Of a stretch of 17,833 nt of DNA, positions 1 to 7,600 are shown piece by piece (within the stretch, counting starts at the first letter, position 1; every line of letters begins with the position of its first letter). A program made the position numbers and the translations under genes. Origin of the DNA: JAAFHN01 sp031421855. GTDB lineage: Bacteria; Pseudomonadota; Gammaproteobacteria; Burkholderiales; Burkholderiaceae_C. The notes beneath the pieces are model-generated. The model was not told the DNA's origin. It saw only the letters and a list, made by a program, of their open reading frames with translations, and ran no database searches. The stretch is from assembly GCA_031421855.1 (NCBI GenBank), contig JANOPN010000080.1:1-17833 (forward strand), written 5' to 3'.

Positions 1-1
1 T

Positions 2-496
2 CCCTACATTTTGTTGGTGTTCGCACTTGCGGCTGTGCTCAAGCAAGGCGCGTTGGCCAAACACATCCAAGGCGTTTGGACAATCGTGATTATTTTGTCA
101 TTTGTGGGCTGGACCGGCGTGTACCGACTGGTACGCGCCGAGTACATCAAACACCGATCGCGCGAATACGTTCGTGCTGCTCAGGCGATTGGCGCAAGCA
201 ATGCGCGGCGCATGTTCATCCACATTTTGCCCAACGTCAGCCACGTGGTGTTGGTTCAGTTGAGCTTGTTGACCGTTGGCTTCATCAAGGCCGAAGTGAT
301 TTTGTCGTTCTTGGGCTTGGGTGTGCCGGTTGACATGGTGAGTTGGGGCACGATGTTGTCCGAGGCCAGCACCGAGCTGGTGCGCGGCATTTGGTGGCAA
401 TTGGCCGCGGCGACGGTGTTCATGGCGGTTTTCGTCACCGCCTTTGCCCTTCTCACCGATGCGCTTCGCGACGCACTCGACCCCAAACTGCGTTGA
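2..496 (+). CDS. Peptide/oligopeptide ABC transporter permease, DppC/OppC/YejE type (5'-truncated)
   Basis: This is the C-terminal part, about 164 residues, of an inner-membrane permease; the reading frame is open to the window edge, so the true start lies upstream. The cytoplasmic EAA loop that docks on the ATPase is visible: an EYVRAAQAIGAS segment, then I-L-P-N, at about residues 55-78 of the fragment. Hydrophobic segments lie on both sides, and the protein ends with the DALRDALDPKL tail typical of DppC/OppC-type subunits. The family forms the transmembrane channel for di- and oligopeptides or related substrates. The next gene starts 13 bases after the stop and encodes a two-domain ATPase. 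That pairing resembles yejE-yejF, but the fragment does not separate YejE from DppC/OppC, so no symbol is given. Confidence 0.9.
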   Translation, partial: PYILLVFALAAVLKQGALAKHIQGVWTIVIILSFVGWTGVYRLVRAEYIKHRSREYVRAAQAIGASNARRMFIHILPNVSHVVLVQLSLLTVGFIKAEVILSFLGLGVPVDMVSWGTMLSEASTELVRGIWWQLAAATVFMAVFVTAFALLTDALRDALDPKLR

Positions 497-508
497 ATGG
501 AGCCTCAC

Positions 509-2185
509 ATGTCTGCATTAATCTCCGTTCAAGACCTTCGCGTCAAATTTCAAGTCACCAAAGCCGAGGTTTTTGAAGCCGTCAAAGGCATCAGTTTCGA
601 CATTCCACCCAACTCCACAGTCGCGTTGGTTGGCGAGTCAGGCTCGGGCAAGTCAGTCAGTGCCATGAGCATCGTGCGGTTACTGCCCGACAACGCCATC
701 GTCTCGCCCAGCAGCAAAGTCATCTTCGGCGGGCGCGACCTGCTGCAAATTCCGCAGTCAGACATGCGCGCGATTCGCGGCAAAGAAATCTCAGTCGTGT
801 TCCAAGAGCCGATGACCTCGCTAAATCCCGTTTTCACGGTTGGAGAGCAAGTCGCTGAAGTCCTTCGCATTCACCTGAAACTGGGTCGCAAAGCCGCTGC
901 TGATCGAGCCCTTGAGCTGCTCACCGAGGTTGGTATTCCACACCCCAAAGAGCGGCTCAACGCGTACCCACACGAGTTATCAGGCGGGCAACAGCAGCGT
1001 GTGATGATCGCAATCGCCATCGCGTGCGAGCCCAAACTGCTGATTGCAGACGAGCCCACCACCGCGCTAGACGTCACGGTACAGCGACAAATCATTGAAC
1101 TGATCGCCAAGCTCCAAGACAAACACCAGATGAGCGTTTTGTTCATCAGCCACGACTTGGGCTTGGTTGGCGAGATTGCCGACAGTGTCGTCGTCATGCG
1201 CCACGGCGAGATTCGCGAGTCCGCGCCCAGCAGCGTGATTTTCAACTCAGCGAAAGACAGCTACACCCGCGCCTTGATCGCGTGCCGGCCACGGCTCGAC
1301 ATTCGTCCTCGCAGGCTCCCCGTGATCGACGATTTTGTCGAGGGCCGAGTCATCCCAACTGATCCGCTCATTCGCCCTGCGGCAAGCGGTGCGCCGTTAA
1401 TTGAAGTCACTGGGCTCGCGAAGGAATACCACCTGAAAACAGGTCTTTTCAAGCGTAAAACTGTGTCAGCAGTCAAGCAAGCGGATTTTGTCTTGCACAA
1501 AGGCCGCACATTGGGCGTTGTAGGCGAATCTGGCTCCGGAAAAACCACCATTGGCATGATGCTGACCCGGCTGACCGAACCAACACGTGGCGCAATCAAG
1601 CTTGACGGGGTTGATTTTTTAACCAAAACCGATGCCGAGATGCTGTTGATGCGCAGGCGCATCCAGATTATTTTTCAAAATCCCTATGCCTCGCTAAACC
1701 CCCGCTTCACGGTTGGGCAAATCCTCATGGAGCCGATGGAGATCCACGGCATCGGCGCGAGCAACGACGAGCGCGCCGGGATGGCATTGGCGCTGATCGA
1801 AAAAGTTGGCCTCACCCGCTCCGCATTTGGCAAGTACCCGCACGAGTTTTCTGGCGGACAAAGGCAACGAATTGCCATTGCGCGGGCACTCACGCTCAAG
1901 CCCGAAATCGTGGTTTGCGATGAGTCGGTCTCCGCCCTTGATGTGTCAGTACAAGCCACTGTGCTGAATTTGCTACTCGACTTACAAGAAGAGTTCGGCC
2001 TAACCTACGTCTTCATCAGCCACGACCTCGCCGTCGTCAAATACATGGCCGACGACATCATCGTCATCAGTGAAGGCGTTGTTGTCGAGCAAGGCCCAGC
2101 GGATCAAATCTACGCCAACCCGCAACACGCCTACACACAAAAGCTGCTCGCGTCGATTCCAAAGGGCTACCAATCGCCGGCATGA
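509..2185 (+). CDS. Dual-domain peptide ABC transporter ATP-binding protein (YejF-like)
   Basis: This protein of 558 residues carries two complete nucleotide-binding domains, so one chain supplies both ATPases. Counting from the ATG at 509, domain 1 has Walker A GESGSGKS (about 42-49), Q-loop glutamine (about 99), signature LSGGQ (157-161), Walker B LLIADE (177-182) and switch histidine (about 215). Domain 2 has Walker A GESGSGKT (339-346), Q-loop (about 390), signature FSGGQ (447-451), Walker B IVVCDE (467-472) and switch histidine (about 505). After domain 1 a linker carries the oligopeptide-transporter C-terminal type sequence. I prefer the ATG at 509 because a GGAG Shine-Dalgarno (499-502) sits 6 bases upstream; an in-frame ATG at 497 adds four residues. 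It probably energises the upstream permease for uptake of peptides or microcin-C-like compounds. The exact substrate is not visible. Confidence 0.93.
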   Translation: MSALISVQDLRVKFQVTKAEVFEAVKGISFDIPPNSTVALVGESGSGKSVSAMSIVRLLPDNAIVSPSSKVIFGGRDLLQIPQSDMRAIRGKEISVVFQEPMTSLNPVFTVGEQVAEVLRIHLKLGRKAAADRALELLTEVGIPHPKERLNAYPHELSGGQQQRVMIAIAIACEPKLLIADEPTTALDVTVQRQIIELIAKLQDKHQMSVLFISHDLGLVGEIADSVVVMRHGEIRESAPSSVIFNSAKDSYTRALIACRPRLDIRPRRLPVIDDFVEGRVIPTDPLIRPAASGAPLIEVTGLAKEYHLKTGLFKRKTVSAVKQADFVLHKGRTLGVVGESGSGKTTIGMMLTRLTEPTRGAIKLDGVDFLTKTDAEMLLMRRRIQIIFQNPYASLNPRFTVGQILMEPMEIHGIGASNDERAGMALALIEKVGLTRSAFGKYPHEFSGGQRQRIAIARALTLKPEIVVCDESVSALDVSVQATVLNLLLDLQEEFGLTYVFISHDLAVVKYMADDIIVISEGVVVEQGPADQIYANPQHAYTQKLLASIPKGYQSPA

Positions 2186-2208
2186 GGTCGAGGTAGGCCA
2201 AAAGTTTG

Positions 2209-2238
2209 ACCGTTCGTCGCACCCAGTCGACCGTTTGT
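2209..2238 (+). promoter_or_regulatory. Tandem LytTR/AlgR-type binding boxes upstream of pilV
   Basis: ACCGTTCGT (2209-2217) and ACCGTTTGT (2230-2238) are direct repeats with 12 bases between them, a 21-bp period or two helical turns. Both fit the 9-bp LytTR consensus [TA][AC][CA]GTTN[AG][TG] in every position, and 12-13 bp is that family's usual gap. The first copy followed by C also reads ACCGTTCGTC, the AlgR recognition core known from Pseudomonas. Lying 24 bases after the ATPase stop and just before the pilus cluster, the pair is probably an activator site for an AlgR-like regulator. Binding is inferred. Confidence 0.7.
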
Positions 2239-2271
2239 CGGCTACCGAGAGTCGACGATTGGCGCGGCGGC

Positions 2272-2277
2272 TACATT
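2272..2277 (+). promoter_or_regulatory. Possible weak -10 element for the pilus operon
   Basis: TACATT matches TATAAT at four of six positions and lies 34 bases after the second LytTR box. No convincing -35 is present at the right distance, which would fit an activator-dependent promoter. Transcription would start near 2284, favouring the pilV ATG at 2311. This is a weak match in a short region and is offered only as a candidate. Confidence 0.25.
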
Positions 2278-2310
2278 CCACTCATGGAAACCTGCCGTCA
2301 ATCCACCGCG

Positions 2311-2958
2311 ATGCCCAAGCCCACTCAGGGCAAGCGTTCAACCCACCCACGATCAAAACGAACCCAAAAGGGTTTCACGCTGATCGAAGTGTTGATCTCG
2401 TTCGTAATCTTTGCCTTTGGCATGCTCGGCGCGGCCGGTTTGCAAATCTGGTCGTTGAAGGCGAGTAAGCAGTCCACCAATGTCGGTGTTGCCGCCAGCC
2501 TGATCCGCGACTACAGCGATTTGATGATCTCGACGCCAGTGGGTGGCACTGGTACCTCGGGGTTTGCCACTCAAGGAGCAACCAGCCCGTTCTACATTGG
2601 CTACAACTCCGCCGAGATCAAGGCGTTGGCGGGCGGGGTCGATGCGTCGCAATGCCTTGCGAGCGGTTGCACAGCTGAAGATTTTGCAAATTCAGCGATC
2701 CGCGATTGGCTTCAACGGTTAGATGTCGCGCTGCCCAAAGCTCGCGTGGTTGTTTGCGTAGACTCGACCCCACTCAGCGGCGACAACTACCGATGGGAAT
2801 GCGACGGTCAAGGTAGTCTTGTCGTCGCCAAACTTCGCTGGCACATCGCCAACACAAAGGCGAACTCCGGTGAGGACCAAACCGAAAACAGTGATAAGCC
2901 TCCGCTAACGGTTGTCACAGTCTTTGGGACGACCGACGACTACTTTAAGAAGAATTGA
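2311..2958 (+). CDS. pilV: Type IV pilus minor pilin / modification protein PilV
   Basis: This minor pilin is part of the complex that initiates pilus assembly at the inner membrane. The N-terminus is a class III prepilin leader: a basic stretch ending TQKG, then FTLIEVLISFVIFAFGMLGA. PilD would cleave after the glycine and methylate the phenylalanine; glutamate +5 is present. The hydrophobic helix and GMLGAAGLQ match the PilV family, and several cysteines in the soluble part could form a disulfide. The start is uncertain. ATG 2311 gives a 21-residue leader and 215 residues in total; ATG 2284 adds nine residues. An upstream TTG at 2206 would put the coding region over the regulatory boxes and is unlikely. 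No strong Shine-Dalgarno precedes either ATG. It is the first gene of the pilVWXY1E cluster. Confidence 0.9.
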   Translation: MPKPTQGKRSTHPRSKRTQKGFTLIEVLISFVIFAFGMLGAAGLQIWSLKASKQSTNVGVAASLIRDYSDLMISTPVGGTGTSGFATQGATSPFYIGYNSAEIKALAGGVDASQCLASGCTAEDFANSAIRDWLQRLDVALPKARVVVCVDSTPLSGDNYRWECDGQGSLVVAKLRWHIANTKANSGEDQTENSDKPPLTVVTVFGTTDDYFKKN

Positions 2959-2966
2959 GATCCCAC

Positions 2967-3935
2967 GTGGCACGATCTTTGAGGCAGCACTGTGCAAAAA
3001 CAGCTCGACAGACAGTACAGTTAGGAGTCACACTCATTGAGCTCTTGGTCGCCCTAGCGCTCACCGGTGTCGTGACGATTGCATGTATCGCGCTTTACAC
3101 TTCGTCTGTTCAAAGTTATAGAACCGTCGATGGCAACCAAGAGTTGCAGATGAAAGCGCGTTTTGCGTTCGAAATCATGGGTCAAGCGGCGCGAAATGCA
3201 GGCTTCCAAGATCGCGTAGGGCGACTTGGCTCGATTGACGACAAAGAGGCCGCCTCTATTGTCGGATCTGTGTTTAAACCCGCTGGAGCGGTCTTCGCAG
3301 TCAAAGGTTTTGACAACAGCAAAGTGACCGGCGGGCAGGTCGCGGACAAATTCTTTGACGGCGCGAACGGCAGCGGTGGCCATAACAGCAGTGACTCGAT
3401 GGTCATCCGCTATTTTGGTTCAGGCATTCGCTCGAACGGCGGGACCGCAGATGGCTCCATGGTTGATTGCAAAGGCACTGCCCACGGATATCCGTTCTCG
3501 AACACCGCAGCAGACATTCCTGTGAGCATGTTTTACGTCGAACTTAATCAAAATGAGCCCGAACTCTACTGCGTTTCTATCGAGCTTCCCAGCGGAAGCC
3601 GCACGAGAATCCCACTGATTCAAGGCGTTGAAACCATTCAATTCATGTACGGCGTCGATGTCGGTAACACCGAAACCAAGTATCCGACCCGTTGGATGAC
3701 GGCGTCGGACATCACCGACAGCCAGTGGCCATTGGTCCGCTGGATCCGAGTTGGCATGGTAATCCGCGGATCCCCGGGCTCCGCAGCAAGTGAAGAGGCC
3801 GAAACCCTCTACCCACTCGGCAAAGAATTCATCGGCTCCACACCTACGCCTGGCCACGTGTTTGTCGCCCCCGCGGATGGTCGACTGCGTCGCACATATT
3901 CAACCGTACTCCAAATACGAAGCACCGTCCAATGA
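2967..3935 (+). CDS. pilW: Type IV pilus minor pilin PilW
   Basis: This minor pilin of about 322 residues matches the PilW family in length and N-terminal architecture. A basic leader ends QLG and is followed by VTLIELLVALALTGVV. Cleavage after glycine would put valine at +1 and glutamate at +5. The valine is a mild departure from the usual phenylalanine. I chose GTG 2967 because GAGA (2957-2960) lies 6 bases upstream; an in-frame TTG at 2955, inside the pilV stop, adds four residues. Either way it begins at or within a few bases of the pilV stop, consistent with translational coupling. Its last bases (ATGA at 3932-3935) form the start of pilX. PilW is expected to join PilV, PilX and a FimU-type protein in the pilus-priming tip complex. 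Confidence 0.9.
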   Translation: MARSLRQHCAKTARQTVQLGVTLIELLVALALTGVVTIACIALYTSSVQSYRTVDGNQELQMKARFAFEIMGQAARNAGFQDRVGRLGSIDDKEAASIVGSVFKPAGAVFAVKGFDNSKVTGGQVADKFFDGANGSGGHNSSDSMVIRYFGSGIRSNGGTADGSMVDCKGTAHGYPFSNTAADIPVSMFYVELNQNEPELYCVSIELPSGSRTRIPLIQGVETIQFMYGVDVGNTETKYPTRWMTASDITDSQWPLVRWIRVGMVIRGSPGSAASEEAETLYPLGKEFIGSTPTPGHVFVAPADGRLRRTYSTVLQIRSTVQ

Positions 3936-4642
3936 CATTCACTCACCCAACCCGAATGCGCAGAGGCGAATTGAGTCGTTCGCCGCACCAGCGCGGAATG
4001 GCTTTGATTTTCGTCATGCTGATGATGAGCCTTGTATTTTCTATCGCGGCCATTTCCGCTCGTGTCGGAACGCAAGGCGAGCGACTTGCTCGCGCTGATC
4101 GTGACCGCCAAGTAGCCATGCAAGCGGCCGAGTCCGCATTGATCGACGCTGAAATGGACATTCTCGACCCGCGCGCAGGCTCGAGGGCGTGCTCGATGCT
4201 CGATAGCATTGCTGAGCCAGGCTGCAGTTTTGACTCGGAGCTGCGTGGTATTTGCAGCCCCGATTTGGTGAATCCAGACAAGCCAATTTACAAGGTCGTC
4301 AACTTTGCCGAAGCAGATGACGACGCGAGACGGTACGTCATCTACGGGGAATTCACCAATCGCAAGGACGGGTTTTCCATATCGACCACCCAGACCGGGG
4401 GCATTGCCGGCACCGCGACTCCTGTCCAGTTGCCCAGGTACATCATCGAGAAAGTCGCTCTTTCGGGTGTGATGGGCAAAACCGCTGATGGCACCGTGAT
4501 ACCCGTCAATCTGCGAAAAGATGCTGGCGCGTATCGCGTCATTGCAATTGGATATGGATATTCCAAATCGACCCAAGTCATGCTTGAAGCAACCATTTTT
4601 GCACCGGTAATCGCCAACAAATGCTCGGGCGGCGGCCTTTAA
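3932..4642 (+). CDS. pilX: Type IV pilus assembly protein PilX
   Basis: This protein of 236 residues has the PilX N-terminal signature: a QRG motif (about 20-22), a hydrophobic helix beginning MALIFVMLMMSLVFS, then an ERLARADRDRQVAMQAAESA segment that matches the conserved part of the family. After QRG the +5 residue is hydrophobic (F), not glutamate. This resembles GspK, which lacks the glutamate and caps the pseudopilus tip, so a tip position is inferred. The ATG at 3932 overlaps the pilW stop in ATGA; a second in-frame ATG at 3956 would shorten the basic leader by eight residues. Two cysteine-containing stretches (CSML and GCSF, near 80-95) could pair. The stop at 4640-4642 lies just before pilY1. 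Confidence 0.88.
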   Translation: MTFTHPTRMRRGELSRSPHQRGMALIFVMLMMSLVFSIAAISARVGTQGERLARADRDRQVAMQAAESALIDAEMDILDPRAGSRACSMLDSIAEPGCSFDSELRGICSPDLVNPDKPIYKVVNFAEADDDARRYVIYGEFTNRKDGFSISTTQTGGIAGTATPVQLPRYIIEKVALSGVMGKTADGTVIPVNLRKDAGAYRVIAIGYGYSKSTQVMLEATIFAPVIANKCSGGGL

Positions 4643-4651
4643 GGATAAGCC

Positions 4652-7600
4652 ATGAATATCAAACAATTAGCCACCCGGGCGCTCGCCGTGGCGCTCATCG
4701 TGATCGGCATGGTCAGCTCGGCAGTGCCAACAAGTCAGCCGCTTGTCGACCTGAACATCGGCCCAGTTGCGGTGAATGTGCAGGCAGTCAACGTTGCCCT
4801 CGCACTGTCCGTGGAGTTTCCAACCGTTGGTGCAGCCTACCGAAACGGACAATACAACCACGCGACCGAATACTTGGGGTATTGGGATCCCAAAGGCTGC
4901 TACGACTACAAAGACACGGCGATCGGTGCACCTTTGGCGGGAGAATATTTTTACCGCACGGGCAATGTCGACACGGACGGATACTGCAACACCACTGCCA
5001 GCGGCACACTCAATAGCTACAGCGGTAACGCGCTCAACTATGTCGCTACGTCTTCCATCGACTTGCTTCGGTATGCGCTCACAGGGGGTGACCGCGTGGG
5101 CGATACGACCACATTTACGATTCTGGGTCGCGCTTACCTGCGCGGTGGGTGGCTGCACTCAGGCAACTTCCCGACCAAGCGCATCGCTGCAGCATTAGAG
5201 GGACTGGTGACCCCGGACTATCCCGATTCCAATACCGCTGACGTCATCGCTGGCTCTTGCGATAACAAGGTGGTGTTTGGGCGCAACAACACCGTTAAAG
5301 ACTGTAACAACTTCGGCACCTCTGGAAGCCTCAACAAGACAATCAACACGTTTTCAGGCACGTCAACCGTCTTTCTCCCGTCCCCATCCACTGCGCCATC
5401 GAGCCTGTCGGTGTTTCAGTTCACGACAACAACTTATTCCATCACGTCGGGCACTACTTCCGTCGCACCAACGTCGGGGCCGATACAAACTTACACTTAC
5501 ATCACCACTGGCACCGGAACCGCAACAACACCGCCGCTACCGACCGCGGTCTTTGGCCCGACACTCACCTACTTCGTGAGCTCTTCGTACGAGCCAGCCA
5601 CGGTTTCCCCAACCACAACCACCGTGCTACCGACCGCAGGTCCGGTGGTCTTGTTGTCGAGCTACACGCGTACTTTTGCGGTGAGGACATTTCAGTCAGC
5701 TGTACCAAGCGGGTTCTATCGGGATTTCAGCATACCGGCAGGAAATGGCACGCGTGTCTGTAAGGCCAGCGCCGACTCATATGTGGGATCGCTGAGCGCG
5801 GCTGGCGGTATGCAGGATGTTGGTGGCTCGCCACTTGTGTGCGGCACCGGTGCTTACAGCGGGTTTCCGAATCGCATACGTTTGCGAGATGCACCGGTCT
5901 CGACGCTACCTGCGACTGTGTACGAGCGATACGAAGTCGTCAACATCTACAGGGTTCATCGGCTCGTCAATACTTACAAGACAGCCGACGTTAACACTGC
6001 GTATTACATCTACACCCCTCAAAATCAAGACCGATGGGACACCCCGGTGCTCTCGGGAACGGCTCCAGCACCGATGTTCGCCCGAGTCAAGGTCTGCGAG
6101 GGTGCGGAGGCAACTTCTAGGACCGAGCTTTGCCTTCGATACCCAGATGGCAACTACAAACCCGTCGGGGAGATCCAGCGTCGAAATGAGGGCATGCGGG
6201 TAGCAGCATTTGGGTATGTTTTGGACGACACCCGTGCTCGCTATGGCGGTGTACTGCGAGCGCCAATGCGCTACACCGGTCCGACGTTTCGCGACTCCGC
6301 GGGAGCGATCCAAACCAATACAGCGCCTGAGTGGGACGCCAACAACGGCGTGTTCCGCGCAGATCCACTGAGCGCATCACCCACATTCGCAATGAGCGGG
6401 GTGGTCAACTACCTTAACAAGTTTGGTAGCACGGGTGTTTACAAGACCTACGACCCCGTAGGCGAGCTTTACTACGAGGCGCTGCGGTACTTTCAGGGCT
6501 TGGATCCAACCCCTGCCGCCACAGACGGCCTCACCACCGCCATGTATGACAAGTTTCCGGTGTACAGCACAGTTTCAAACGGCACAGGAACTTTTGCTGG
6601 TTGGACAGACCCGATAGAAAACTCATGTCAGCGCCGAAACTTCATCTTAGGCATTGGCGACGTCAATACGCATAACGATCGCCAGTTGCCAGGGCATGGC
6701 GGCTCGAGCCCAGCCAGTGCGTCAACCAACGCCGAGGATCCGGCACGCGCTGAAGAGCCATTGCTTGGCGACCCATCGAAAGTGTTTAACGCGGTGTATT
6801 GGACTCAGTTACTTGGCGCATTTGAGACAAATACTGCGCTCAGCTATGTCGACGCGGAAGGTCTGACTCAATCCACTGTGGGCAATCCGAACCCCGTTTC
6901 AGGCAACTCCAACCTGCACACAAAGAGCACTGGCGCAACAAACGCAGCTTACTACTTCGCAGGAGCTGCGTATTGGGCCAACACCCAGCCCATTCGTCTT
7001 GACACCAAAAGCGGCAAGAGCATGAAGGACATTCGCGTCAAGACCTTCATGGTCGACGTGGACGAGTACGGCAACGGCTCTATTGTTAACACGCGTGCGT
7101 TTTTGCTGGCCGGAAAGTACGGGTGGTTTAACGACGCCAACCTTGACGGAAATCCATACAAGACGTCGGGTGGCGTGATAAACAACACCGAGTGGCAAGA
7201 CCCAGAGGAACCATTGGTTCCGGACGGTTATGTCGTCGCCAGTCAAGCTAAACGCATGATCGAAGGTATCCGAAAGTTCTTTGCCGCTGCGACATCCGAA
7301 AAAGGTGCAGTGTCCGTGTCGTCATTGAGCTCTCAGCGTTACACCACCCGCTCGCCAAACGGTGATTTATTCGCGCCGCGTTTTGACACGCGCGATTGGT
7401 CGGGCACGGTTCAGCGCTCGAAACTGCGACTGAATACGACCACTCAGTCGATCGAGTCAGAGGCCGGTATGGTCTGGGATGCCGCTGATCTGCTGACTGT
7501 AGGCTCAGTCAACCCGACTTCGACGTCGCCAAACGTGGTCGTGACTGCCAATCGCCGAATCTTCACATCGAATTCATCTTCAAACGGCAGCAATTTGGAG

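Noticed and set aside
2206..2310. TTG start at 2206 giving a PilV with a 56-residue prepilin leader
   Set aside because: The leader would be far longer than usual for a class III prepilin and the reading frame would run over the regulatory boxes.
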